The notes beneath the pieces are model-generated. The model did no database searches, was not told the origin of the DNA, and was given only the letters and a program-made list of their open reading frames with translations. From positions 110,428,542 to 110,492,541 of the forward strand of contig CM060704.1 in NCBI GenBank assembly GCA_030686995.1: DNA of 64,000 nucleotides. Direction: 5' to 3'. The position numbers were made by a program, and so were the translations under genes. The DNA is from Artemisia argyi (lineage: Eukaryota; Streptophyta; Magnoliopsida; Asterales; Asteraceae). Shown here piece after piece: positions 45,597 through 57,891 of the stretch (positions are counted from its first letter, which is position 1; every line of letters begins with the position of its first letter).

Positions 45597-47506
45597 GTGA
45601 TCAATTCACGCTTTTGAGATAAATAATTTCGATACTCTTTCTACTAACTTTGAAAAGTAGCAAGGAGGTTCAAAAGAGATTACAAAATTATTTATTCCCG
45701 CAAACGCTTCATTTTCCCAAAATTTTTCCTTTATTCTACTTTCACTTCTATTTTTGGACTTTTCGTACTTCAAACTTGTGACGGTTTGTTGAACTTTCAT
45801 TATTTTGCAATAATTTTTAGGGTCAACGAGTAGAAACACTTCTCATAGAGAAATGACCATACGGATAAAAATCATCATCCTTGATTTTTCACAAGCCCCC
45901 AAACTAAGCGTACAAACGAGATCATAGCTTATCTACAAGTTAGATGCTAAAACTACTCATAAAAGTTACTTGTGGAAACTCCTTACTCCCATGTCCTAAA
46001 TTTGTGTATCTCAATATTTTATTTTTGTTGAGAAATGAATTGCTTCATATTTTCTCGTTTCACTAATTTTTAGTCCGATAGTGACACCTAAGTTTAAACG
46101 ATAAGTAGTTATTCATTTTCTCTTAAGAACCACTGCAATAGAAATTCGGTCCACATCAAGGAATTTTGGTACATACAATATCATAAATATAAGTTGCGGA
46201 GTACTACACGTGCACCTCATGTGTCCAATTCAGAATTACACACATGCACCTCACGCGCCAACAACTTATTTACATTCAAACTCTTACTCATCATAACTTT
46301 CAACTTTCACTTTTTTCATTTTTCACTTTTCTCATATTTTTCATACTTTTCACTTTCTTGACTTTTTCTCATAAAATCAATGGAAGCTTATCGGGTAGCT
46401 CCAAAACCACATACATAATCAACTTTTGACTTTTGATTTTTCACTTTTTGCTCTTATTTTTTATGTTCCTTGATATGTACCCAACTTCTAAAGCAAAGAT
46501 TCTCTTAAGAAAATAAGAAACTAAATATTATCCAAACCTAAATATCACTAATTAACCTAGAACATCTATTATATATCGATGATATAATTTTGCGGGATTA
46601 AAAAGCCACAAGTACCTCTCATGAGCTCTAAAGAGAACCAACTACTCCACGTTTAGCATCTAACTTCTAAATAAACTCTATCATTTCTCGCTCTTCGCAA
46701 TTTAAGATCTCAAGTAATGAAACCCGCGAATACTTGGCCGATAATCAGCCACACATATATAAAGTCAGTTACGGAAACTTGCAAATTCTAAGAAAAGAAT
46801 TCGCGTTTTCTAGCTCCTTATGTGAAAGACTAGCGAAAGCTTTTAAGCTGCGCATGTATAAAGTCAAGTACGGGAACTTGCAGATTCTTAAGAAAGAATT
46901 CGCATTTTATAGCTCCTTGTGTACAAAACTAGCACAAGCTTTTATGATTATCATTGGTTAAGGGAACAAGCTAGGGCTCAACACGCCCGGTCAAGTCAAA
47001 ATATTTATTTCTACTCTCGCCAGCAAGAAAGTCAACAAGATGTCAAAACACTTATTCAAACTTTATTATATTTTTGCACAACTTTTTCAATTTTTCTCAT
47101 CTTTTTGTGCTTTTTCATGACTTTTTCTTTCATTTTTCTTCAAAATTTTTGAATTTTTGATTTTTTTAATTTTTGGTGGAAAAACGGGGTTGCAAGAGTT
47201 CACAGCAAAGTGCAAGGCAAAAATCAGATCGGACGATCACCCCCTAGACTAAAACAAAACATTGTCCTCAATGTTTAAAAGGTAAGGGTTCTCCTACATA
47301 AATCTAAGGCCGTTTATTAAGTATGCCAAAAGATAAATGTTAGTCGATAAGATTAGGATATTTGAATAAGCAACGAATGATGAAACTCGGGTAGAGAAAG
47401 GACAAAACCACGAGCACGAGAGTCTTCATTATTCGGGCAAATCCTAGACATTACAAACAAACACGAAACACGAGAAAATGGAAGAGGTAGCCCTCCTCAC
47501 GTCACG
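45597..47506 (-). other. 3' non-coding region of the large non-autonomous element
   Basis: Homologous in places to 57900-59800 of the outer element, for example a CGGGCGTGTTGAGCCCTAGC block near 46975 (minus) and 58481 (plus). Holds an internal hairpin at 47257-47276. A GTACCTCTCATGAGCTC-containing block and two 110-bp repeat-like stretches near 46750-46940 are seen. No gene. Confidence 0.6.
47257..47276 (-). other. Internal hairpin with AGGA loop
   Basis: Sense strand AAACATTG-AGGA-CAATGTTT, perfect 8-bp stem, followed by TTTTAGTCTAGGGGGTG. Confidence 0.8.
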
Positions 47507-48823
47507 TTAGAAAGAAAATAGAAAATAAAGAAGATGAATGGATAAGCATGGGGTGCCTCCCACGAAGCCCTTGTTTTTGTTCACCGAGTCACATGAGCTT
47601 GACTCGATCCCCGAATTAATTCGTCCTTGAGGAGAGCAGATGGAACGGACACCCGCACAAAAGACGGAGATGTCGGGGTCAAAGACGGTATCCTCACTCC
47701 CGGTGGAGTGGAAAGGTGAAGAAATGATGGGATAAAGATAGAAAGGGTGAAACACTCGGATGGTAAAAGCATAAACATCATCAGAATCATGGGTGGATAA
47801 AATATTAAGCACAGGATCAACATGATCATAAGTCTCGTCCACCACTCCAAAAATTTCTTCATTCGTTTCTGTTCCAAAATCTACATCCGGTAGTTTCGCG
47901 GGTGAACGAGAAGAAGGTAAATCGGAAATAATATTTCTTTGAATGTCATTCTCGTCATTCTCAATACCCGGTGGCATCAAATCATCAACAACAAGAAATA
48001 GATCAACATCCTCTAAAAGAGGGTCATGTGACGGATTATCGGAAATAGAATTCGAAATAAATTCAGAATCGATCTTAAAGTCAAAACACTCATAATCCAG
48101 AAGAGATATATCAACATGAATAGTGGGACTGCCACTACTCGTCTCTTCAAATCGAAAAATTTCAAGCTCGGGTAAGAAATCACTATCCATAACGGGGATA
48201 GGAGAAGAAGTCGGAAGATCATTTAATGCCTCGATCTTAGAAATGAGAAGATTGATATTTAATAATTTTTCACGAAGTGCTTCATCTTGGATTTCCGTTT
48301 CAATATCTTCATCATTCTCTTCTTCTAAGCTGACGAGCTCAGAAGGTTCTTCTTCAACATATTCGATGTCTCCATAAGATAAAGAATCATCATCGTCAGA
48401 ATCGGAGAACATCACATCACGATCAATCGAATTATCAATCGGAGATAACCCACATTCTTCAGCCGTATCAAAAATATATTTTTCAAAGTTGGGTAAAGAC
48501 TCCTTGAGCTCGGGCTCCAAAGGATCTGACGGCTTATCTTCAACAATCTCAGTCGAAATAGAATCATTAAGAGAAATACCAACATCTTCCAAAACGGGGT
48601 CGCTTCCCTCAACCGGTGTGAGAGAAGGATGGGAAGAGTCGGGGATGATAGATTCAAAAGACGGAGTGGGATTGCCACTCGAAGAATCGATGCCATGTTT
48701 ACAAAATAACGCTCTTATAATCTGCCTATGCCCCTCCAAGAACAATTCTTCCATGCTTTTGCTTCCATCATCTTCGACGTTTGGAATATTATAAAACTTC
48801 CCACGATGATAAACCGAAGACAT
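47507..48823 (-). CDS. Acidic 438-aa protein of the non-autonomous element
   Basis: One intact frame starting MSSVYHRGKFYNIPNVEDDG, about 535 bases after the primer site, where gag would normally lie. It is highly acidic and Ser/Asp/Glu-rich, largely disordered in appearance, with runs such as SDSDDDDSLSYGDIEYVEEE. A segment near residue 48 (SSGNPTPSFESIIPDSSHPS) is related to the protease-RT linker of the outer element (near 54705). The last ~50 residues are read from sequence that is 3' non-coding in the outer element (homologous to 57890-57985), so the C-terminus may be accidental. No known domain. Function unknown; similar acidic linker proteins are common in Anthemideae Ty3-gypsy elements. 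Confidence 0.65.
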   Translation of the reverse strand: MSSVYHRGKFYNIPNVEDDGSKSMEELFLEGHRQIIRALFCKHGIDSSSGNPTPSFESIIPDSSHPSLTPVEGSDPVLEDVGISLNDSISTEIVEDKPSDPLEPELKESLPNFEKYIFDTAEECGLSPIDNSIDRDVMFSDSDDDDSLSYGDIEYVEEEPSELVSLEEENDEDIETEIQDEALREKLLNINLLISKIEALNDLPTSSPIPVMDSDFLPELEIFRFEETSSGSPTIHVDISLLDYECFDFKIDSEFISNSISDNPSHDPLLEDVDLFLVVDDLMPPGIENDENDIQRNIISDLPSSRSPAKLPDVDFGTETNEEIFGVVDETYDHVDPVLNILSTHDSDDVYAFTIRVFHPFYLYPIISSPFHSTGSEDTVFDPDISVFCAGVRSICSPQGRINSGIESSSCDSVNKNKGFVGGTPCLSIHLLYFLFSF

Positions 48824-49358
48824 AAATTAGAATTAAATAGATAGAGGGTGTGAGAAGAAGAATCATACGGATAAGAGGATAAGAGGATTATTTTTCTGGT
48901 TTTTCGTAAAACAAATCAAAATAAAAGTGAAAATAAAATATGAAAAAGAAAAATATTTTTGGATTTTTATTATTTATTGAAAAACAAATCTCAAACTTTT
49001 ATTTTCTTTTTACAAACGTTACGTTAATCGTAATCGTTTCCTTCAAAACTAATCGCGACGAAACGAGAGAAAAGAATTTTCCCACTTAATCAGTTGTGGA
49101 ATTGAAGTAATCCGATAAACAACTAATTTCACGTTTTTCTTATGTTGTAAGGCTTATTTTGTTTACAACGCCGTCCCTTCCACGGGAGAGTCGAGGCTGT
49201 AACTTTATTATTCTTTTGTTATTTTTGTAAACACTTTAGGAAAAGCGTTTTGGCTTTTTCAATTTTCATATTTTTATAGAAAATATATACAAGAAAAGAG
49301 GAAGGCTTATCAAAACACGATTTTTCAAAACGAATATTCAAAAACTCACTTCAACCTT
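48824..49358 (-). other. Leader between primer site and acidic protein gene
   Basis: Contains the GAGTCGAGGCTGTAAC-type leader (49176-49205), in the other orientation also present at 41050-41080 of the outer element, plus AT-rich sequence. No gene seen. Confidence 0.5.
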
Positions 49359-49376
49359 CCCCCGGCAGCGACGCCA
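49359..49376 (-). promoter_or_regulatory. Primer binding site of the large non-autonomous element
   Basis: Minus strand TGGCGTCGCTGCCGGGGG, an altered Asp-tRNA complement, 3 bp inside the right LTR. Confidence 0.87.
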
Positions 49377-49379
49377 TTT

Positions 49380-52300
49380 TGATATAGTCGTTTTATTATA
49401 TGTGTGTGTTTCCGAAGAAATACTTAGGAAAGTATTTCCCCGGGTCGTTCTCCCAACGAAAGTTGAATGGAGTCGAGAAATATCGGTTCGTAAACCGTGT
49501 TGTGAAAAGTGGATAGTGAAAATTTGTGATATTGAAATTCAAATTATCAAAAGTAATGATGAAATAAGCAAAAGATACAAGCTAAGTATGCACAAATATC
49601 TAAAATGTAAAAATGGAAATGCAAACGCGAAATTTCAAACGTAACGTACAAAATAAAACGTGACTTTTTATTGAAAAATGATCCTACAAATGTGAAACAA
49701 GTTTCTAAAAATCTTAAACTATTAAAAAGAATTTTTAGAAAAAGAAAAATATTTTTTTGGCTTTCTATTTATTTTCTATGATTTATTTTCTATTTATTGA
49801 ATTTAAAAAGTAATTAAAAATAAAGGAAATTGTAAAAATAAATGGGAAAAATATAAATTCTATTCTGAAAAATCTGAAATATTATAAAAGAATTATCTAA
49901 AATATTTTTGTATTTTTAAAAGCTTTTTCTGATTTTTTATTAATTTTTGATTATTAAAAATGATTTAAAAATGATTATTAATAAAGGAAAATTAAGAAAA
50001 ATAGTAAATCAACTAGGAAAAATCTGAAAAATTCACAGAAAATCTAAAATAATATGAAAATCTTGCAGAAAAATTTTGAAAAGAAAAAGATAAGCAAAAG
50101 TGCTTATTTGTGCAGAAACAGCTTATGGCAAGTGCTTATAAATAAGCACTTGCCACAAGACTATACCAAACTTGAAACACATATGCAATATGATACAAAA
50201 GACTCAAATATGCTCAGAAATGATCATAAAAAGCATAGAAACAGAAGAAATCAAGCAATAAGCATTAACTAATAAGCCAATGAATAAGCAACTTCGAACC
50301 AGAATAAGCAAAAAGCTCAAAAATCATTCAAAGCACAAGAGCAATCTCAGATCTACTCAGATACCACAAATAAGCTCAGGTATATAGCTAATGACCACGA
50401 CTGTATTCATAAACTCACATCAGCATACTAATTCTATGCACCTATTTAGCAGACTAAGATAAGCACTTCTAATGAGCTTAAAGCTAGAATATTAAGGGGG
50501 CAAAAGTTTCACTACATGGCTGAGAATCTAAAAAAAACAAAAAGCCCTAATTCTACATACCAATTGCTACTATAATAATCCCCTAGTTCAGATCTGTTTT
50601 AAGCTAAAAATACTAGCAGGTTTGTGCTAAAGTGAAGACAGACCAAATAGCAGCCAACTTCAATCTTCCTAAATGCTATTCCAGACTACAAGCTAATCTA
50701 CCGAACAGAAAACTCATAAAGCTAAAACTATGAAATCCTACTAAACCAAAGATCAGACAAAAATATCAACTAGAGAAGCAAGGATTTAAGTAGAGAAGAT
50801 AGAAAAAACTAGTGGAGACAGAATGCAGGCCTGCACATGCACTTAGCAGCCCTCAATTTAAGCTACAAATTTGATTTAAAAAGCTGAAATGAGGTCAAAA
50901 ATGTAAATTCCATACTACTACCACTAAATTCAAACAATTTCAATACCTAATTCTAACTGAAGCAAAGCAAAAATTGAAATAGAAAATGGGCTAATGAGAC
51001 AGATTGGGTTTGGCTAACTGGATGCAGAGGCTGAAATGGGTCGAAACTGAGAATTTTGACTAAAGGAGTTAAACTACCAAATGTGCAACAATCCAATCCA
51101 ACCTATTATGCACCTAATATGAAGCAAAACTACAACTATAAAAGTGCTCTTAATGAAATCTCAGTTAACTAAGTGTTGCAACAGATATGAGAATTTTTAA
51201 ACTAATTCTTACTTTTAATCACTAGACCTACTATTCTACGTCTTAAACTAAGCTAGTAAGGACAGTAGTGAGCTAATGGAACATAATTATCAACAAAAGA
51301 ATAACAGCAAAAGCATGATACTCCTAGATCCAAACACTCCTACAAGTAACCAATTACACTACAACTAGCTAGTTTAAGCCATTACTCTCATTACCATATA
51401 ACAAGTTGACTAAGGAATCACTGTTAGAAGCTAGATGAACGGAAAATAACAACAATGAACAACCATAGCACATAATCACAGTTCTATCACATGAGAAACA
51501 GTTTATGAAATAGAATCAACGCAAAGCAATCTACAAGTGATCAAGCAATCTCAATTAACACTATAACTACCTGAATCACATTAACCACTAACAATGAAAC
51601 AGTAACTATAACTATCAAACAGTTCTAAGATACTATTTAAGACAATCAGATCTATGCTTGAAAAGGTAAAATGAGACTTACAAATCATTCCTCAGCTGAA
51701 CAGAGGAAACATTTGTATCATAGCCTATCTTTGGATAGGCTTAAAGCACACCATTAACCATTAATACAACACCAGTAAACCCAAAAATTTTCATTACCCA
51801 ACGTTCGTTGACTTTCATTGACCAGCATTCCATAATTCAATTTAAGCTAAAACAAAGTACACAACTCACTACAAGCTTTTGATTAGAACTATTGGAAACA
51901 TGTTAATGAATATTTGAAAACTCCAAATGAACTTCTTAAAAGTAAATTGCAATTTAAGCAAAAACTGAATTCATTAATACTTTGAAAAGGAGTTACAATG
52001 CTTAAGTAAACTAAAAGCCGAAACTACAATTTTTTAAGCTAAATTCTAACTTACATTACTCCTACTCCCATTCTAACCTACTGACTAACTATCTAACAAC
52101 TCCAAAATGAAGAGAGGATTATCTATATATAGCTGAGTGAGAGAGCTTCCTCTGAAGGTTCTAGAGCTGGAATATCTTTGGAATATCCGTTGATAGATCC
52201 CCTCTGACTCACTTGGACCAATCACATCTCTCAATTTGCTCCAGTGACATATTCCAACCAATCCACAGCTTACACGTGGCCTTCCCTTGCTGTTAAACTC

Positions 52301-52954
52301 TAACAGGGTGTCAGGGGTGGAGAGAATTTACCAAATGGCCCTTAATATGAGGTTAATTGGGAGAATTGATGTTGTATGGGATTAGGGTTCTTCATTGGGT
52401 AAAAGGGGAAAACATTTGGCGCGTGTGTTATATTTTTTTTTATATTATTTTGACTGGGAATTCAGAGGTGGGTTGACCGGGTATAAGGGATTGGATCGGG
52501 TTTAGATAAATTGGATATGGGCTTGTGGGAATTATTGGGTGATGTGGGATTGTGATAGAAAAAACTTGCAAGATTGTAAGGTTTTATTTAGGCAAAAAGT
52601 AACAAGGACCAATTATGTCATTTTGTAAAATGCAAGGACCAATTCTGAACTTTTCCACAATATATCAAAGGTCTAATCTTGCCAAGTAATGATTCTCCAA
52701 GGACCAAATCTGATATATGAGCATAATTATGATCTTTTCTTGAAAATTTCTTCCCCGGCTCCGGCTTACGATCTCTTTTCCATTTCTCGTGCTCGTGTTT
52801 GTCATTTTTGGCTCGGTTTTTGTCCTTTTCTTTAATATCCGTACCTGTGCACACAAAAACACCAAAACATCATATATTTGGCATATTTGGCTCGGTTTTT
52901 GGTCTTTTGGTCCGGTTTTGGTTGAATGAAAGGTGTATGATTCAGCATACACCA
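49380..52954 (-). repeat. 5' LTR of the large non-autonomous element
   Basis: 3575 bp, close copy of 42116-45556. Main difference: an extra ~130 bp near 51627-51760 (ending around TTGGATAGGC) and loss of the poly-A run present near 45157 in the other LTR. Confidence 0.88.
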
Positions 52955-55222
52955 GCCGCCATTACTAAGAAACTCAATGATTTTTCTACGACTGTTTTCC
53001 GAATGCATCAAACAACTCAGAATCAACATTAAGTCAAAAACTATCAAGTCAATATGGTCAACTATGTTTGTGAGACTTGTGGTGGTCCTCATCCGTATTT
53101 TGAGTGCCCAGCCTCCGGTGGCTTCACTCATGAGAATGTGTATGCTAATTCGGGAACCTACAATATGGGCGGTAACGCTTACCAACCACAGGGAGACCGA
53201 AATCTTCTTAGCTACCATTCTAACAATTACATTGGACCACCTGGTTTCAATCAACCGAATCAAGTCAATCAAGTGAATCATAACGTGCAAAACCGAAATA
53301 ATCAATTTAACCAAAATCAAAATCAAAACCGGATGAACAATGGTTTTCAAAATCAAAATTAAAGTTTTCATCAAAATCGGGGGAATTATAATCAAGGCCC
53401 GAATCAAGGGAATTTTCAAGGAAATTACGGAAATTTTCAAAATGCTAATCATGGGAATTACAATCATGGAAATCAAAATTTTCAAAATCAAGGTTTCAAC
53501 AACAATAACCGTGGACAAAATATTCAAAATCCAGTTGTGAATCAAAATCAGTCGTCCTCGGATGAATTACTTAAGCAGTTTATGAAAAGTCAAGAGGAAA
53601 TGAATAAAATGCTAATTAATCAATTGACTGAATTGAAGAAGTCTTTAAATGATCGACCCTCGGGCTCGGGTACTCTTCCAAGCAACACGATCGCTAACCC
53701 GAGAGGTGATGCAAAAGCGATCACGACTAGGAGTGGTGTTTCATATGATGGACCAACGGATCCAGCTACCTCTTCTTCTTCTTCTCCTAAGGTAGTTGCC
53801 CGTGAAACCGAGGTGACAACGGATACGGAAGTTCCTATTAATAATGGTAGGACCGAAAACATCCAACCTCCGGTGATCCCAACGTCAAAAGGAAAAGATA
53901 AAGTCGTTCACGAAATTGAGAAAGAAATTCCCGTCAAAACAACATTGCCTTATCCGTCACGCTTAAATGAACAAAAGCACCGTGAGAAAGATAAAAACCA
54001 GATGGAAAAGTTTTATTAGATTTTTCAAGAATTGCATTTTAATATAAGTCTTACGGATGCTATACTTTTGATGCCAAAGTTTGCTTCAATGTTAAAAGGC
54101 CTTTTAAGTAACAAAGAAAAATTATTTGAAATGTCAAAAACCCAAATGAATGAAAATTGCTCGGCGGTTATCCTCAAAAAGCTTCCCGAAAAGCTTCAAG
54201 ACCCCGATCGATTTCTCATTCCTTGCAATTTTTCGGGTATGGTTCAATGCTTCGCCTTGGCCGATCTTGGTGCTAGCATTAACCTAATGCCATTATCCAT
54301 TTGGAAAAAGTTGTCTTTACCCGATTTGACTCCGACTTGCATGACCCTCGAGCTTGCCGACCGAACTACTTCCCGCCCGATGGGAATAACCGAGGATGTC
54401 TTCGTCAATGTGGGAAAGTTTCATTTCCCCGCCGATTTTGTCATTGTTGATTTTGATGCTGATCCACGGGTACCTCTCATTCTCGGGAGAGGTTTCCTAA
54501 GGAGTGGTCGTGCGTTAATTGATGTTTTCGATGAAGAAATTACCCTACGCGTTGGTACCGAAGCCGTAACATTTAATTTGGATCAAACCGCGAGATACTC
54601 CTCCGATTATTACAAATTTTCCGTGAACCGAGTTGATGTTATCGACGAAGTTACGGAGGAGTATTCTCAAGAGTTACTTGGTTTTACTGAAAATGCTTCG
54701 TGTGGAAATCCCACTCCTTCTTCTGAACCAATTATTTCCGATCCTTCCCCTTCCCTTACTCCATTTGAGGGAAGTGATTTCATCTTGGAAGAGATCGAGG
54801 CTTTTCTCTCTAATGATTCGAATTCACCAGAAATTGATCATTCCGTTTGCGACCCGGAGGGAGATGTTCTTTTAATTGAAAAATTGTTGAATGAAGACCC
54901 AAATCCATCTCTCCCTCTGATGGACCTTAAAACGGCCGATGTTAAAGAAGTTAATCCGTCTACTGAGAATCCTCCGGAGCCCGAGCTCAAGGATTTACCT
55001 CCTCATCTTGAATACGCTTTTTTAGAAGGAACCGACAAACTTCCCGTCATAATTTCGAAAGAACTTAAAGATGAGGATACGAACCGTCTCTTAGATGTGC
55101 TCAAGAAGCATAAAAGTGCCATCACTTGGCAAATTTCCGATATCAAGGGTATCGACCCTCGTTTTTGTACCCACAAGATTTTGCTTGAAGACAACTACAA
55201 ACCTTCCATCCAACAACAATGA
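52955..55222 (+). pseudogene. Outer Athila gag (second part) and protease
   Basis: Continues gag after the insertion: zinc-knuckle-like CETCGGPHPYFEC near 53070, a long Asn/Gln-rich region (53240-53560), a coiled [20 protein letters not shown], and the basic stretch before protease. Retropepsin site ALADLGASINLMPLSIW near 54258 with a second-half motif VPLILGRGFL near 54470. An acidic linker follows (54700-55060). All parts share one frame but carry stops at 53030, 53360, 54017 and 55220. The protein would have been capsid/nucleocapsid plus protease of the element. Confidence 0.88.
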
Positions 55223-56286
55223 CGGGTTAACCCAAAAATTCATGAGGTTATCAAAAAGGAAGTTATCAAACTCCTCGATGCCGGAATGATTTATCCAATC
55301 TCGGATAGCTCATGGGTTAGCCCGGTTCACTGTGTTCCGAAGAAAGGTGGAATGACCGTAGTGACTAATGAAGATAATGAATTGATTCCGACACGTCTTG
55401 TTACCGGATGGAGAGTGTGTATTCATCATCGAAAATTGAATGATGTGACTCGTAAGGACCATTTCCCACTTCCATTTATGGATCAAATGCTCGAAGGTTT
55501 AGCGGGAAATGAGTTCTATTGTTTTCTCAATGGCTTTTCTGGTTACTTTCAAATTCCGATTGACCCTCCAGACCAGGAAAAGACCACTTTCACTTGCCCT
55601 TACGGAACGTTTGCTTATAGACGTATGCCTTTCGGCTTATGCAATGCTCCAGGCATTTTCCAGAGGTGCATGATGTCTATATTCTCGGATATGATTGACA
55701 AAACCATGGAAGTTTTCATGGATGATTTCTCGGTTTATGGCGATTCTTTCACTTCTTGCCTCTCCCATTTAGAAAGAATGCTGAAACGGTGTGAAGACAC
55801 CAACTTGGTTCTAAATTGGGAGAAGTACCATTTCATTGTTAAAGAGGGCTTTGTCCTCGGCCATAAGATTTTGAAATCTGGGATTGAGGTCGATAGAGCT
55901 AAAGTCGATGTGATTGCTAAGTTACCTCATCCCACGACCGTTAAAGGAGTTAGAAGTTTTCTCGGTCATGCCGGATTTTACCGACGTTTTATCCAAGATT
56001 TTTCCAAGATAGCCCGACCCCTGACCCATTTACTTGAAAAGGATGCTCCGTTTATCTTCTCAAATGAATGCATTGAAGCATTTAATATCCAAAAGAAGAA
56101 GTTAACGGAGGCTCCTATCTTAGTTGTCCCCGATTAGGACTTGCCTTTCGAGCTAATGTGCGATGCGAGCGATTATGCTATTGGTGCAGTCCTGGGGCAA
56201 CGTAAGTCAAAATATTTTTAGCCGATACACTATGCTAGAAAAACAATGACCGATGCTCAATACCATTATACGACTACTGAAAAAAA
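55223..56286 (+). pseudogene. Outer Athila reverse transcriptase and RNase H start
   Basis: RT follows in the same frame: ISDSSWVSPVHCVPKKGG near 55295, FGLCNAPGIFQRCM near 55630, catalytic FMDDFSVYG near 55716 (FMDD in place of the common YVDD). RNase H begins FELMCDASDYAIGAVLGQ near 56147. Stops at 56135 (TAG) and 56219 (TAG), then a frame change in the A-run at 56281-56287. The enzyme would copy the element RNA into DNA; this copy is dead. Confidence 0.9.
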
Positions 56287-57891
56287 ATGTTCGCCTTCAT
56301 TTATTCTTTTGAAAAGTTCCGACCTTATTTGCTCCTAAAGAAAAGCATAGTGTATACGGATCATTCGACTCTTAAGTATCTAATGGAAAAGCAAGATGCT
56401 AAGCCAAGATTGATGCGGTGGGTTCTACTCCTTCAAGAATTTGATGTTGAAATTCGAGACAAAAAGGGAGTTGAGAACCTTGCCGCCGATCACCTTTCGC
56501 GTTTAGAAAATCCCCATCAAAGTGAGTTCGAGAAAAAGGAAATTACTGAAACATTTCCTCTCGAGACACTTGCGAGTTTATCACATAGTGATCCTAGTAC
56601 CCCATGGTTCGTCGACTTTGCGAATTACCATGCGGGGAATTTCATTAGAAAAGGGATGTCGTTCCAACAAAAGAAGAAATTCTTCAAAGATGTTAAGCAT
56701 TATTTATGGGACGACGCCTACTTGTTCAAAATCTTTGCGGATCAAGTGATCCGGCGGTGCATTCACGGCAAGGAAGCCGTTGAAATTCTTATGGCATGCC
56801 ACAATGGACCCACGGGGGGACATAATGGTGCCAACTTCACCGCAAAGAAAGTTTTCGATTCCGGCTTCTATTGGCCGACGATTTATTGGGATGCCCATGA
56901 ATTGGTTAAATCATGTGATTCTTGCCAGCGTCAAGGAAAAATTTCTCAGAGAGACGAGATGCCTCAAAATGCTATCCAAGTCTGTAAGATTTTTAACGTC
57001 TGGGGTATCGATTTCATGGGACCATTCCCGTCTTCCAGAGGAAACAAATATATACTCGTGGTCGTCGATTACTTGTCGAAATGGGTTGAAGCAAAGGCGC
57101 TCCCCACCAATGACGCCCGAGTTGTTGTGAAATTTCTTAAAAGTCTCTTCGCCCGATTTGGTGCACCTCGTGCTATTATAAGTGATCGTGGGTCCCATTT
57201 CTGTAATGACCAATTCTCTAAAGTTATGCTCAAATATGGTGTCATATATCGTCTTTCTACTGCATATCATCCACAGACGAGTGGTCAAGTTGAGGTGTCC
57301 AACCGTGGCTTGAAACGTATCTTAGAAAGGACCATAGGAGAATATCGTGCTTCATGGGCTGATAAGTTAGATGATGCATTATGGGCTTTTTGGACCGCTT
57401 ACAAAACACCCATTGGGTGTACTCCTTACAAGATGGTTTACGGGAAGGCTTGCCATTTGCCCTTTGAACTTGAGCACAAGGCCAACTAGGCCTTGAAACA
57501 CGCTAATTTTGATCTTCAAACCGCGGGTGATCATCGTAAAGTTCAATTGAACGAATTAACTGAGCTTCGTGATCAAGCCTATGAGAATTCTTTGATCTAC
57601 AAAGAGAAGACAAAGAGGATTCATGATGCTAAGATTAAAGATCGTGTTTTCAACGTTGGTGATTGAGTCCTTCTTTTCAATTCTCGATTGAAGATATTCT
57701 CGGGGAAACTTAAAACCCATTGGTCTGGAACATTCACCATCACCTAAGTATTTCCTTATGGAACCGTCGAGCTAGCTCAATCTAATGGTCCCAACTTTAA
57801 GGTGAATGGTCATCGTATCAAACACTATTTTGGAGGGGACATACCACCCATGGTTGTCCCGGATCTCCAAACTTTCCCTAACAATAACTAA
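56287..57891 (+). pseudogene. Outer Athila RNase H end and integrase
   Basis: RNase H resumes after the frame change ([14 protein letters not shown] near 56350). Integrase: HHCC zinc domain (H...[13 protein letters not shown] near 56800-56935), DDE core with [20 protein letters not shown] and GQVEVSNRG (57000-57300), then a C-terminal part (57490-57891) ending PNNN. Stops at 57487 (TAG), 57664 (TGA) and 57745 (TAA). It would insert the DNA copy into the genome; all three catalytic residues remain, but the frame is broken. Confidence 0.9.

Larger units (their letters stand above)
42116..52954 (-). mobile_element. Large non-autonomous Athila-like element (10.8 kb)
   Basis: LTRs of about 3.4-3.6 kb (42116-45556 and 49380-52954), primer site at 49359-49376 beside the right LTR, purine tract beside the left LTR: minus orientation. 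Target duplication GCCGA (42111-42115) and GCCGC (52955-52959) differs at one base. It is inserted in the gag of the outer element. Internal 3.8 kb holds one 438-aa acidic protein gene and no gag, protease, RT or integrase. It fits the LARD type of element. Confidence 0.9.

Noticed and set aside
46734..46961. Frame with two similar halves (NLQILRKEFAFSSSL and NLQILKKEFAFYSSL).
   Set aside because: Encoded by a short DNA duplication in the 3' non-coding region of the large non-autonomous element; no support as a gene.
52832..53545. Long Ile/Val/Leu-rich frame on the minus strand (237 codons).
   Set aside because: Antisense of the Asn/Gln-rich part of gag, whose codons (AAT, CAA) read as Ile and Leu on the other strand.
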